Source: Mucor racemosus | Lineage: Eukaryota; Mucoromycota; Mucoromycetes; Mucorales; Mucoraceae | Direction of reading: 5' to 3' | Length of the DNA: 64,000 bases | Assembly: GCA_027405735.1 (NCBI GenBank) | Contig: JAPEHQ010000014.1 | Coordinates: forward strand, 1,116,001-1,180,000 | In this document: positions 49,201-61,255 of the stretch, piece after piece | How the letters are laid out: each line of letters begins with the position of its first letter | How positions within the stretch are numbered: the first letter of the stretch is position 1 | Notes under the pieces: model-generated | Seen by the model: the letters and a program-made list of their open reading frames with translations, nothing else | Told to the model about the DNA's origin: nothing | The model's database searches: none | Made by a program: the position numbers and the translations under genes

Positions 49201-49359
49201 GGTTATATAAGGAAGTTGCCCTTTGAGATCACCGTGACAAAGATGTGAATCTACTATTTTCATGTAAGGTTGGAAGTTATTCAGACCAAAATTCGCCAAC
49301 ATAAGATTTTTGTTGTCGGTTTTTTACGGTTGTAAAAAAGTAGGTTACAGATGCATTTC

Positions 49360-50430
49360 AGATGATTTTCGAATTTATCGCCCAATATTGAGTCCAATTA
49401 CTTCGAACTTTCAAAGAAAATGTATCTTCCCTCTATGCATCATTTGTATCTGTTCAAAAATAAAAGAGGTAATACTAAAATATAAATGCATTAGCCTAAT
49501 ACTGACTAAAATTGACCCAATATTGATGGTAAAAATTGAATCTCTAAATTAGGGTGCTTATTTTTTATATTCGCAAGATAGATCCAATTAAAAGCTACTC
49601 TCTATCTTTTGTTTCAGCAAAAAATATTGATTTTTGGTCGAGATAATCAAAAGAATAGTTCACATTACGGCTTACAGCTTATACTAACTGAGTTCCAAAA
49701 TCGATTTGCTGTCGAAATGACCCAAAAATGATTAAAAAAACAAAATCGTTCAATGGCTTACGAACTGCAAAGTAAGTTGAACTAGCGAATTTAATAATTT
49801 TTGTACAGTTTTGGATTCTGCATGCATCTAAATAATATTCAGACAATTTTTTTACATTAAATGTTGCGTAAAATGCAATTAAAAATATGGAAGTTTTTTG
49901 AAGATACACATCACTTTTCATAAGAATTTCTTTAATATAATTTATTACAATAATGCACAACAGAAATATATATCGATCGAGCTATTGCTAAACCTTCTAG
50001 TTGCATTTTTCGCAGAGAAAATAAGATTTTTATCAATTTTTTTTTCAAATTCAGAATTTGGGATGAGGGTATGTAGGGGAAAAATTGAAGCTAGAAACGA
50101 CAGTATTTCTTTGTACACATTTTTGAGAAAATCTCCACAAAAAATCAGTATTTTGAAAAAAACTAAATTGGATCCAAGAGAGCTCAACGAGCTTGGTAAC
50201 CGAATGTAAAAAAAAACTACTGCTCAATCTACTGAATATTTTAAAATCTACTACAGAAATGTTAAAAAAATGAAAAAAAAAAATAAAAGTGTACAGAATT
50301 TTTTCAAAGCGAAATATATTATAGATCAATTTAAAACAAGTAAGTTTTATTATTAGAAAGCATTAGTATAGCTTAATTTTTTGCAGAGACACGAAGGGTC
50401 AAAGTTTTTAATTTTAGCAGTGAAAACACA
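49360..50430. repeat. dispersed repeat family V, copy 2
   Basis: Diverged direct counterpart of 7880-8960. It includes a plus-strand frame of 103 codons (49,898-50,209) with LLNLLVAFFAEKIRFLSIFF and ISLYTFLRKSPQKISILKK. The second half resembles the frame at 8593 of the other copy. No known domain was recognised. Confidence 0.6.
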
Positions 50431-51461
50431 AAGCCAAGTATTTTTAAGTTTCATTCTATCTTTAGCAATTATCGATTCAAAAAAACAAACAAACAATTTC
50501 TGTGATTATTTGAAGTATTTCCAGTATATTTATACATATTTTATTTCGACGTTATTCATCAAAAAAAGCAACGTAGACAGGGATTAAGATCGACATGTGA
50601 AATATATTATCCTAGCGTATCTGATGAATTCCATTTTGTATATATCTACAGTACAATGGTAAAATTGGTTTGTTAAGATGTCAATACTTTACAGAAAACA
50701 TGCTTACTAATAGTATTGATGATATGTTCATATTTTTATTTTTTTTACTATATATTCGCAAATGAATTTTTAAGAAATGGGTACTGAAAAAAAAATAGAA
50801 TACAGAATTCTACCCAAATAAGCAGAACTTTAAAGCAGGAATGTAATAATTGAATTGACATAGTTAGTACTTTGTGAGCATTAAGATTCACATTAAAGGA
50901 TGCAAAGTATATTGTTTTATAGGAACCGGAAACTGGAAAAGCAATCAGATCAACATTAAATTTTATAAAAATCATTTTCAAAGGATTTTTTCAAATGAAA
51001 AAACCACTAAATAATAAATTTATTTGTGTAATATTATGCAGCAATGTAAAAAGTAAACTATTGTATTTTTTTTGTTTTTTCAAAAATGTGCAAAATTTGT
51101 CTAAAATCTAGCCCATTCAAAAACCTTGTTTCATAGGGCCCCTATTACACAGGATAAGGTTGATACTCAGTGTTCGACTTTTTTCAAGACATGTAGTCAT
51201 TTACTCATCTATATATCCATATTAACATAACTTATTAGCATGATTAACGTAATTTACATACAAAGCGGTTATTCATTGTCAGAAGCATGCCCAATTTTCA
51301 TTCTTGGATGTTTCCTTGTCCAATGCCAAATGCTGAAGAAAGATCTTGCATTTGTGGTATTGATGTGACTCCTTTATAATTGCAACATTCTGTATATTGT
51401 TGTTGGATTCTTGAATTTTCGTGTATACTTTTTACACAAAATCAAATACACGAGAAAGAAC
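50431..51461. other. intergenic, upstream of Mad1
   Basis: AT-rich sequence without recognised genes or repeats. The Mad1 promoter should be in the last few hundred bases. Confidence 0.45.
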
Positions 51462-54400
51462 ATGACAGACGTAAATACAAAGCCAAAGTTTGACATTGCT
51501 GAATACTTATTTTGTGATATTTTTAGATTCCTGTTAAACGTAAAAGAGTTACATCAGACATACTATCGTTTACCAACGCCAACGTTATTGTTTCCAATCA
51601 TAATAATGGTAAATATATAGAGAAAAGCTGCTCTCCACCAACACAAATGTCTCATCGTATCTTGTAGACAAATTAAAGCAGATTGAAGCATTAGTAAGCA
51701 AACTCGAATTCGAAAAATCAAGTTTAGAAGCAAAGATCCAGTGTGAAAATATATCGCACAGCCTGGCTTTAGAGGAGAAAGTAAAGACAATTTCTAATCT
51801 TATAGAATCAAAAGCTGTATGTGCATTCATTATATATATATTATCATGTATCGAATTACTAATCTTCATACAATAGGAATGCCAAAAAAGGGCTGTATAT
51901 CATAAAGACCGCTATGATGAAGCAACCAAAACACTAGCAAAGATGAAAGAAAAGCACAATTCTGTCGCAGTAGGTTTCTCTACGGTTGACATTCAGCGCT
52001 TTACTAATTAAGATTATAGAATGAATTAAGAGAATCATTGGAATCATATAGAGCACAAATAGATGAATTACAAGATGCATTGGATGAACAGGCAGATGAA
52101 TTGCGTAGATCGACGTTTTCCGAGAATGACAAAACAAGAGAAATGTCATCACAAATCGACAATTTGAATTCAATAGTCAATAACCTGAGACAAGCAGTAA
52201 GTTTCCATGCAATTTCAAAGGATTATTTGTCTAAATTATAGATATAGGTACAAGAAAAATCAACCAAAATTCAACAAGGATTACAGCGTGAACAAGAATT
52301 AACGGATAAAATCAATAATTTGGAGCAGCAACTCAATAACACATCCTCATACCCTGCCAACCCACAAGCTTACCAACATTTAGAAACACAATATCAAAGT
52401 AAGTTTATCATTAAATTTCTATTATGATAACTTGTATTCAAGAACTTTATATAGGTATATCAAAACGTGCGCTTGATCTTGAGTCAGACAATGTCAAATT
52501 AGCTCGTGATTTAAAGCATTATAAAGGTATTTCACAGAATATTGAATTACTTCGAGAACAAAAAGATAGCCTAGCACAACAACTGACAAAAGTGAATGAG
52601 GTTCGTGAAGCAAATTTCCAATTGGAAGTAGAAAACATTAAATTAAAAGCCGAGAGAGCTGCCTGGGCATCTTTTATGGAATCACAACCTGAATTCAACT
52701 CACAAACTCCTGAAAGCATTATATATAATCTCACAAAGCAAGCAGAAGAAACTAAATACCTCAAGAAATCTATTGAGCAATACCAATTACAAGTTAGAGA
52801 TCAGTTAAATGTAATTCGAGGTTTGGAAGATCATATGGACGATTTGAAAAAGACAGCTGTTAAAAATGAATATTTACATGCCACTGATCAATCCGCTCGA
52901 GACATTTTAATCAAGAATGCAGATTCTCTCAAGAGACATATCAGTATCTTAGAGGGACAATTAGCCATGTACGATCAAGAAGAAATGTTTGCTATGGATC
53001 CAAATAATTACGATCAAGTCAAAACTCAACGTAATCAACAATTGGAAGAGTTATTGAGGGATCATGAAAATCAACTCATGTTGCAAGCTCAAGAATTAGC
53101 ACAAGCAAAGATTAAAAACACCAGTGAATTGCCTCCTGTACAAGTAAATAATGGCCCATACGAAAAGTTAGAATCTGGTGTACGATTATCCAAATTGTTA
53201 TCTGAATTGGTAGATAAACAGGATAACCTTATAAAAAATTTACAAGAAAAAACAATCAATGAATCATTGTTACATAGACAAATCAATGCAGCACAGGAAC
53301 AAATTGAACAGATGACTAAATCGATTGAAAATCAAGAGCAACAGATCCATAGTCTTACTCCTGTTATACCTACAACTACAGCAAACCCAGCATCACCAGT
53401 TGTTAATAGGGAAGAATTACCTATTGTCGAACAAAAGACATCAGAAATCGAAACCATTCCTGAAGAATCCAACGTTAGAATTTTGACATTTATGGATAAT
53501 CCAGCCTCAAAAGACCTTGCCGTTCGTACTAGCTTACTTGAACGTCTCAAAAAAGAGAATGCTGATCTTTTAGGCCAAATTACATCTACAGCTGCCGAAT
53601 CTGATTTAGTTACTGTGCCTAAAGCCACTATATCTAATTTAGAAGCAAATAACCAAGAGCTTCAATCTGCTTTACAATCTCGTGAAAAGCGTATACAACG
53701 TCTCCATAGTATATGGGAAGCTAAGGTTAACGAGACTAGTCTTCAAATTCGTCAATTATTGGGCTATAATGTTATCTTTCGTAACGATGGTGTTACTCGA
53801 TTAGAAAGCATTCTCGTTGATCCCACAGAATTAGCATTTATTGTCAAAATTGGTGATACTCACGATGAATCTGAAAAAGGTATGCTTCGTATGGTGGGTT
53901 CTCAAAAAGAACATTATATGGAACAATTGGAAGATATATATCGAGTTTATATCATTCAAGATCGTAATATCCCCGCCTTTTTAAGTGCTGCTGCTCAAGA
54001 GTTTTATGTAAATGCTAAACAAGAACAACAACAGCAACAACAGCAAGCAATGGTTCTTCCTGAAGATGAAACCGATTTCATGGAAGAAGATCAAGTGGAG
54101 GATGATGAAGTTTTGGAACCATATGATGAAGATACTCGTCTTCATATTGGCCAAGAAGATGATGAGCCATTTACAATAGAAAGCCAACAAATTGAAGTAA
54201 CTCCAACTATGGAATCAGACGAGGAGACTTTTACAACAGAAGACCAACGTATTGAAGTAACTCCAATGAATGAATCAGATGAGGAAACTTTTACAACAGA
54301 AAATCAACAAATCGAAATAACTCCAATGAATGAATCAGATGATGGAGAAATGATTGAACATGATGAATATACAGAAGAAGAAGACGACAATGAACTTATA

Positions 54401-54901
54401 ATAAGCAGTGAAATTGTAAAAGAAGACTCTGAAAGCGTTACTTATGAGTATGAAGAAGAAGAAGAAGAAGAAGAAGAAGAAGAAGAAGAAGAAGAAAAAG
54501 AAGAAGAAGAAGAGGAGGAGCTAAACAAGGAACAAAATGAAGTTGTGAATGATAATGGTTTTCTCAAATATGAAAATATCAATAATAATGGCAGCACATA
54601 CGTTGATGTAAATAATAACTATTATAAGGACGAAGAAGATGATGAAGAAGAAGAAGACGAAGAGGATAATGCTGATGAGGATGATGAAGATGAAGATGAA
54701 GATGAAGATGAAAATGAAAATGAAGATGATGATGATGATGTAGATGAAGATGAAGAAGACGAGGACGAGGATGATGATGACGATGAGGGTATAGAGGAGG
54801 AAGATGATGAAGTCATTAGCTCGGAAGAATCTCAAAATAATGAAAATACCATCCCTCAAATTGTTCTAATTGACGATGACGACGATGAAGAAGACGTATA
54901 G
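51462..54901 (+). CDS. MAD1: spindle assembly checkpoint protein Mad1
   Basis: Seven exons fit: 51462-51470 (M-T-D only), 51527-51608, 51668-51816, 51877-51969, 52020-52196, 52248-52398 and 52455-54901, about 1,035 aa. Most of the chain is coiled coil from about residue 30 to 500 (DKLKQIEALVSKLEFEKSSL, VREANFQLEVENIKLKAER). The C-terminal head matches Mad1: RIQRLHSIWEAKVNETSLQI, RQLLGYNV, LAFIVKIGD, and EQLEDIYRVY to DRNIPAFLSAAAQEFY (human SIPAFLSSLTLELF). Mad1 recruits Mad2 to unattached kinetochores and nuclear pores. Beyond this head is an extra tail of nearly 300 residues, almost all Asp/Glu, with three copies of a unit like ESDEETFTTEDQRIEVTP. KRKR near the N-terminus may be an NLS. The 9-nt first exon is inferred from splice signals and frame. 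Confidence 0.9.
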
Positions 54902-55845
54902 TTTACATGTACAATAATATTAAAATTTTTATCGATCTATCAAATATAGAAAAACTTCATACTATTTTTCGATCTCCTTTTATTGATTGAAATCCTACCT
55001 TTAACATTTTCATCCGTTTACATCTGAACATTAGATTTATAAAAAATCAAATAAAAAAATGTCATTAAATTAGAATCTTAGACTCTATGCAGAAATGTCA
55101 AGGTTGGTGTATGCTTTTGCAAAGTTAATTTTTAAATCATCTTTAATGGAAGTTGAATAGTGCACATTCTTTAGTTTGCAATGCTACTTTTGGGAAATAA
55201 GATTTCATATGCTAAAATTTTGTTTGAAGTTTTTGATACTTTTTATTTTATTAAATGCCACTATAGTTATTAAGTATACTCACATATAAAAAGGATTCAA
55301 TACTGCAAGGACTTTGGATCAAAATTTTCAATCATATGCAACGATATGAAGATCAATACAGTGTCGATTGGTCTGCAAAAGGTGGGATTATCCTATCGAG
55401 TCGGTCGTATTTAGTAAAATATAATACAGTATATGTGCTGAAACAAATGCGATAAAACTTTATAGACATTTAGCCAATAACCTATCAAGAACGATTCTTG
55501 ATTAAACATTTATATATTGGAAAGACACTCAGTACCCATGCTTCGAATTTATTTGAATTGGTTTTTACTCCTAATATTAAAAATCCAATTGGGCGAGCAT
55601 TTACCACAGACGAAATATACCATGTTCATTTTTTTTATATATAAAAATGATCCTGTTGTTTGTAAAATGCGTAGTTGATCTAAGTAATGCAAATTTGGTT
55701 TCATTTAGTGCAAAATGTGATATGATTTAGCATAAAACCCGACTCCGCAAGTTCATGGGGGCCGTCAAAAGAAAAAAAAAAAAAGGGTCTTACAACATAT
55801 AAAGCTAGTTATTTTTTCTTCTTTATTACCAACAAACAAACAAAC
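54902..55845. other. intergenic Mad1 - Tom20 fusion
   Basis: 3' region of Mad1 followed by the promoter of the next gene. An A-rich run (55,770-55,784) lies about 60-75 bp before the ATG. No gene or repeat was recognised. Confidence 0.5.
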
Positions 55846-57292
55846 ATGGCATTAAAAACATCTACAATTGCACTTATTTCTACTGCAGTTGTTGCTTCAT
55901 TCGGTCTCGGATTTTTGATTTATTATGATAATAAAAGAAGAAGCGATCCTCAATTCAAAAAGCAATTGAGTAAGTTGAAAGCGTCAAACAAAATATTAAT
56001 TAATGTATTTAATCAAAAAATATAGAACGCGAGCGTAAGAAGGCTGCCAAACAAGAAAAGTTACAGAAAGAGCAAGAAATTTCCACCGTCGAAGGATTAA
56101 TTGCTTCTGTCCTGCAGGCTATTGACGAAGAAGAGTTTCCTGAATCTGCCGAAGAAAAAGAAGCATATTTCATGGAAAAGGTTGCTTTGGGTGAAGCACT
56201 TTGCAAAGAAGGTCGTGATGATGATGCAGTTTTGCCTTTTTACAAGGCACTCAAGATTTATCCTGCACCTTTGGAATTAATCATGATTTATCAAAAGACT
56301 GTACCCGAAAAAGTATTCCGTATTATTGTTAATTTGATGGCTGTGGAACAACAAAAGCGTCAATCCGAATTTTATGATCATTTCCCTCCTGCTGAATTGG
56401 ATATTAAATTATCACCAACCACTGAAGGTGAAAAGACAAAGCATCAACTCGTAGCTGATAGAGATTTCGAACAAGGAGAAGTTGTTTACGTCGAATCACC
56501 TTTGATTTCTGCACTTCATCCTCAATTAGAGGGATCTTATTGTAATTATTGCATGAAGAAATTATCAGAGGATAACAAAATTGAATGCACAAATTGCGAT
56601 CAAGTTGCTTTTTGTAGCAAAGAATGCGAAACCAAGGGAAATGAGCAATATCACACCTTCTTATGCTCTAATTCCAAGGTTACTTCAGATAATAAGGCAA
56701 CGGGATTCAATTCTTACGCTAAATCCAATAATGTGAAATATCCTCAAATGATTGCTCAATTTTTATCAAGCATGGTAGCTGAAGAGATGGAAAAAAATAA
56801 ATTAGGAAAGGATGCACCTCGTTACAGTGCTTGGGATCATATTGAAAGATTTAATCATCAGGAATTAGAGGCTAACGAAGAGTCAGTTAAAGAAGCTAAT
56901 ATGATTAAAGAGTTATTAGCTTCCAAGGTTCCTGGCATTGACGAATTCTTGTCGGATGAGATCTACTTGTTGCTCAAAGGAAAATTAAATGAAAATACAT
57001 TTGAGATTCCTGCCGAAGATGCCAGCACAGAGGTAAATTATTTAATTATTTAGTAATTTCTTGTGTTGATGTAAAAATTATTTAGAAATCTGCTGAACCC
57101 TCTCGCTCATTGAATACCGAATCAAATGGATTGGGTTCTTCTCTTTACAAGATCTCAACCTTTATCGGAAAATCAGATAATTCAGATGAATCTAACGTCT
57201 CTATTGATTTCAAGGATAACTCAAATGTTTTGACTGCAACTGCTGCTAAAAGTATCAAAAAGGGTGATGAAATTAAAGCATTTTATGTTTAA
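55846..57292 (+). CDS. Tom20 import receptor fused to MYND finger and degenerate SET domain
   Basis: Three exons, 55846-55969, 56026-57032 and 57086-57292, give about 445 aa. Residues 1-165 are Tom20. They comprise an N-terminal membrane anchor (TIALISTAVVASFGLGFLIY), DNKRRSDPQFKKQLKRERKK, a charged linker, then EEKEAYFMEKVALGEALCKE and AVLPFYKALKIYPAPLELIM, the TPR-like presequence-binding part. From about 180 the protein resembles SMYD proteins: an N-SET stretch (DRDFEQGEVVYVESPLI), a full MYND zinc finger (CNYC, ECTNC, FCSKEC, HTFLC) and an end like SET (TAAKSIKKGDEIKAFYV). The SET NHSC motif that binds the methyl donor is replaced by GKSDNSDESN, so methylation is unlikely. The whole is one frame across the junction inside exon 2. 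Location would be the mitochondrial outer membrane, with MYND-SET in the cytosol. Confidence 0.9.
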
Positions 57293-58469
57293 ATAAACGA
57301 ATTGAATCAATTTTTTTAGATTTTTAAATGTCATTTTTTAAGCATACATTATACAGTTTTAAATTTCATACGGAAAATAAATGCAGAGGGATATTTTACT
57401 GCTTGCTGGTTGTATTCCCAAACTACTGTATCTTCAGAGAGCATGTAAAAAACTCTTGAGTGGATGCTTATATTCCAAATTTGGAAATAATTTGACATTC
57501 CAACTCAGCTCAGGGGTAATGGACAACTTGAAAATCCGTTTGATCAAAAAATCAATCACTTTAGGGCTATTTAAAGCTTTCAAAAATTAGAGTACATTAT
57601 GATTTGTAATTTTTTGTTTCTTTTTTATGTGCTTCAAAAAGAAACAAGATATCCTTTATGATGGTAAATGAAAATTATATGAAACAAAAACCATTGTATA
57701 TATTTTGTATGCTATAAACATAAATCACAATCTTCCATATATACTAATGTAGCAGAAATAAAGTTGATATGAAGACAATGTAAAAATGGTATAAAAATAG
57801 CGTAAACAAGAAGATAATGTAAAAATAAAGTTCAAATGGGAACGATATAAAAATAGTGTAAAAATTAGCATACAGTAATTATAGTGTAAATGATTGCAGT
57901 AGTTCATAAGGCGCAAAAATATATTATACACATTATTTGAAGTTGATTTTTCCAGGTGGTCATTATAATGCTGTAAAATTAAGAGTAAATATTCTTGTTT
58001 CTAAATGGAGCGACAGAGAATACACGGTTTACATGTAATAAATCATGTATTAAAATAGTAAGAGAACAATTACCGAAATAGTGAAGCAGTAATGGGATGC
58101 AAAAGTAGTTCGGCCCGGAGAACCTCGATAATGTATCTCGAACAATACATGTTTTGATTCTGCGCTTTTGCAATTCAGATATTATTATCTACTGAAAGGG
58201 TGTGTAATGAGTGGTGTTGTGGGGGGAGGAAAAAAAGCAGCAAGATACTGCAAACTCCATGAACAGCCTCTTTTCTTCTACAACCTAGTGTATGTGTTAC
58301 TACAACATGGAAGAAATCATCTTATATATTGGATATATTGATCGATGTTTTTGAATATGAACTGTTGATGGATGAATCAATTGAATAGATGATTTCTTTT
58401 TTTTTTTTTTGTTTTGTGTGTGTGAGTGTGGATGCATTATATTAACATTAATATACATAGTTACTAGCA
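57293..58469. other. intergenic, promoter of uL2
   Basis: Carries the 3' UTR of the Tom20 fusion gene and the promoter of the ribosomal protein gene. A T-run is at 58,398-58,411. A 69-codon frame (57,381-57,590) lacks support as a gene. Confidence 0.5.
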
Positions 58470-59432
58470 ATGGGTCGTGTTATTCGTGCTCAGAGAAAGG
58501 GTGCCGGAAGTATCTTCCGCTCCCACACCGTTGGTCGTAAGGGTGCTGCCAAGCTCAGAGTCTTTGATTTTGCTGAACGTCATGGTTATGTCCGTGGTAT
58601 TGTCAAGGATATTGTTCATGATCCCGGAAGAGGTGCTCCTCTTGCCAAGGTAAGAATTGAGTAAATTTGCAATTATTGATTTGACAGTTTGTATTGATTT
58701 GTCTTGTTTTCTTGATAGGTTGTTTTCCGTGATCCCTACAAGTATGTATTTACTTTTTAGATTTTAGCATGACAGATATAGATAGATAGATGTGTGGGGA
58801 GGAATTGCATATATGGAATGATAGAGGAAACATTATTATGGAATTGAATTATTGATATGTATTGATTTAGGTACAAGCTTCGTACCGAGACTTTCATTGC
58901 CACTGAAGGTATGTACACTGGTCAATTCATCTATGCCGGTAAGAAGGCTACCTTGAACATTGGTAACGTTATGCCTTTGGCTTCTATGCCCGAAGGTACC
59001 GTTATCTGTAACGTTGAGGAGAAGGTTGGTGATCGTGGATCCATTGCCCGTACCTCTGGTAACTATGCTACCGTTATCGGTCATGGTGATGATGGTAAGA
59101 CCCGTATTCGTCTTCCCTCCGGTTCCAAGAAGGTTATTCCCTCTACCTCTCGTGCCGTCATTGGTATCGTTGCTGGTGGTGGTCGTATCGATAAGCCTCT
59201 CTTGAAGGCTGGTCGTGCTTTCCACAAGTACAGAGTTAAGCGTAACAGCTGGCCCAAGACTCGTGGTGTTGCCATGAACCCCGTTGACCATCCTCACGGT
59301 GGTGGTAACCATCAACATATTGGTAAGGCCTCTACTATGGCTCGTGATTCTCCTGCCGGTCAAAAGGTTGGTTTGATTGCTGCTCGTCGTACTGGTCTCC
59401 TCCGTGGTACCAAGAAGATCAAGGATGCTTAA
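58470..59432 (+). CDS. RPL2: 60S ribosomal protein uL2 (L2/L8)
   Basis: Three exons, 58470-58649, 58719-58741 (23 nt) and 58871-59432, give 254 aa, the exact length of yeast Rpl2. It begins [20 protein letters not shown] and contains the uL2 hallmarks: [59 protein letters not shown] and [15 protein letters not shown]. The His in this last loop corresponds to the conserved His near the peptidyl transferase centre. Codon use is clearly biased to C-ending codons (GGT, AAG, ACC, TCC, CGT), unlike neighbouring genes, as expected for very high expression. The tiny middle exon encodes VVFRDPYK and keeps the frame at both junctions. Confidence 0.98.
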
Positions 59433-59795
59433 ATCTTTTGATTACTACAACAATAAACTCTTTTTTTTTTTCATTATATAGAATGATCGTCGAAATACGA
59501 ATTGATATGATTTTCCTCCCAAATACAGATTAATTGAGAGATGTACCAAACAAATAATTTATTCCCGTTCCTCGCCCTGTTTCAATAATTGTTTGCTAAA
59601 TAATGGAGTGATTTCATGAGGTTATATTGCATTCAAAACTACAAGTTTATTCCACGGATCATTTTCAGATTATAAGCTTTTCTCTCCTTTTTTTTTAAAA
59701 ATATAAGTTTAATTTCCCTATACACAAACAAATGAACATAATATAAATAACCATGCGTCGTAATTGATGAAATCTCTTTAGATCATAATTTAAAA
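59433..59795. other. intergenic uL2 - next gene
   Basis: AATAAA at 59,452 just after the uL2 stop is a likely polyadenylation signal, followed by a T-run. The remaining part is promoter for the following gene. Confidence 0.55.
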
Positions 59796-61085
59796 ATGCC
59801 ACTTCCTAAAATTTTGGCACCGTTATTGCCTCAATCGCAGTGTTTACAACAAAAGCAACATGATTCTGTATTGTCTCCTACATTACCAATGAGTCCATCA
59901 TCTAATAATCCATACAATAACATGATTGGGTTAGATACAGAAGAAACATTAGTCGAGATAGCAGCAGAATCAGCAACGGAAACTGCAATTATTCTGCACG
60001 AAAAGCCAACTTCATTTGACATGTGCGATAATGATCTTTTGATTGAATCCTATGATGAACCAGAACAACAACAAAAAGAATTTACTCCAATGCCTGGGAT
60101 TGAAGCCAACCCCACAACAGCAACTACAACAACTACTACTACTAATAATAATAATAACAATACGTCTTATCAAAGCTTTGGACCCTCTTCTTCTTCATTG
60201 GCAATTTCATTGACTGACAGTGGAAATGAAACACTTGTTGAAATCTCACCTGACGAAGAGATTGAGGAAAGAATCACACCTGCAACATCATCAATGGATA
60301 GTACTACACCTGTAACACCTCCTCAACTAATGGAAGAAGAGCATGAATTCATTGGTACTATGGATCAGCAACAAGATTTCCTAGAAAATCCTTTCAAGCC
60401 TGCTATTTCTGATCAATCAGTTGAATATGGTGCAACTAGAGATGTTGAAAAAAGGCAAATAAAAGAGCCTCAAAAGCAAGAAGAAGAAGAAGAAGAAGAA
60501 TATTTCACTCAACCAATTCAAGCTGTCTATACTACACATCAAAATGATCTTTTTGATGAACCTCAAGAACCTGATTTCATGATGAAGAGTAACTTTAAAA
60601 AGTCACCTAGTCGTGAAGGAAGTCTCAAAAGTAAATGTATGAAGTTGATCCATGGTATGAAATTCCATCTTAGTCAAGAAAGAAAACAAATGAAAAAGGT
60701 AAATCATCCCCACAATTACTGTATAGAAACTTATATTCTTTTAAATGTTTAGAAAAACCGTATGAAATCTGCCTTTTCCGAGAATATGGAAGCTTCTGTT
60801 GGTCGAGAAGGACACATTGATACTAATTGTAAGTACAATCTATTATTTAAAATCTACATTGAATTAATGTAATATTCCCTGATTTTAGTGGCAAGATCTG
60901 TATCCACGGTTACCCTTATAGATGAACAAAGATTAACACCTATTTATCGCCGCAATGTTTCTGAATCCATTTTATGCAATTTATCCATGGCTGAACCAAT
61001 TACACCTTACAAATCACCAGAATTAGGTTCAGATGCTTATGATATTCAAGTACTTTGCAATCAAAGCTTTTTCGGGCGATATTAA
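59796..61085 (+). CDS. unrecognised low-complexity protein
   Basis: Three exons, 59796-60698, 60753-60828 and 60889-61085, join in frame to about 391 aa. I do not recognise it. It is mostly disordered, with poly-Thr, poly-Asn, Ser and Glu runs and many SP/TP sites (LSPTLPMSPSS, TPATSSM, TPVTPPQ) that suit proline-directed kinases. A short motif occurs twice, TEETLVEIAAES and GNETLVEISPDEE. The more ordered end has a basic stretch (SNFKKSPSREGSLKSKCMKL then HGMKFHLSQERKQMKKKNRM) and a final segment ARSVSTVTLIDEQRLTPIYR and NVSESILCNLSMAEPITPYK. The basic amphipathic part could bind membrane or nucleic acid, but this is a guess. Clean splice sites make a real gene likely. Confidence 0.7.
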
Positions 61086-61131
61086 TATTTAACTAGGAAA
61101 GTTTTATAACAAACACTTAAGAAAGATACTC

Positions 61132-61170
<39 letters not shown>

Positions 61171-61255
61171 TCTTGAATCAATATTATTAGTCAATATACA
61201 TTTTAATAAAGTAATTCATTTTTGAAAAATACAATAATACACATGGTTTAGTTTA
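61086..61255. terminator. convergent 3' ends with long T-tract
   Basis: Two genes converge here only 170 bp apart. A run of about 36 T (61,134-61,169) lies between them, and AATAAAG at 61,204 may help end the plus-strand transcript. Confidence 0.4.

Noticed and set aside
54521..54859. Minus-strand frame of 112 codons made of Ile/Phe, looking like a membrane protein
   Set aside because: It is the antisense of GAA/GAT repeats of the Mad1 acidic tail.
57381..57590. 69-codon plus-strand frame after the Tom20 fusion gene
   Set aside because: It is short, has no recognisable features and lies in a probable 3' region.
58836..59363. 175-codon minus-strand frame over the uL2 gene
   Set aside because: It is antisense to a confident ribosomal protein exon with strong codon bias, which keeps the opposite strand open.
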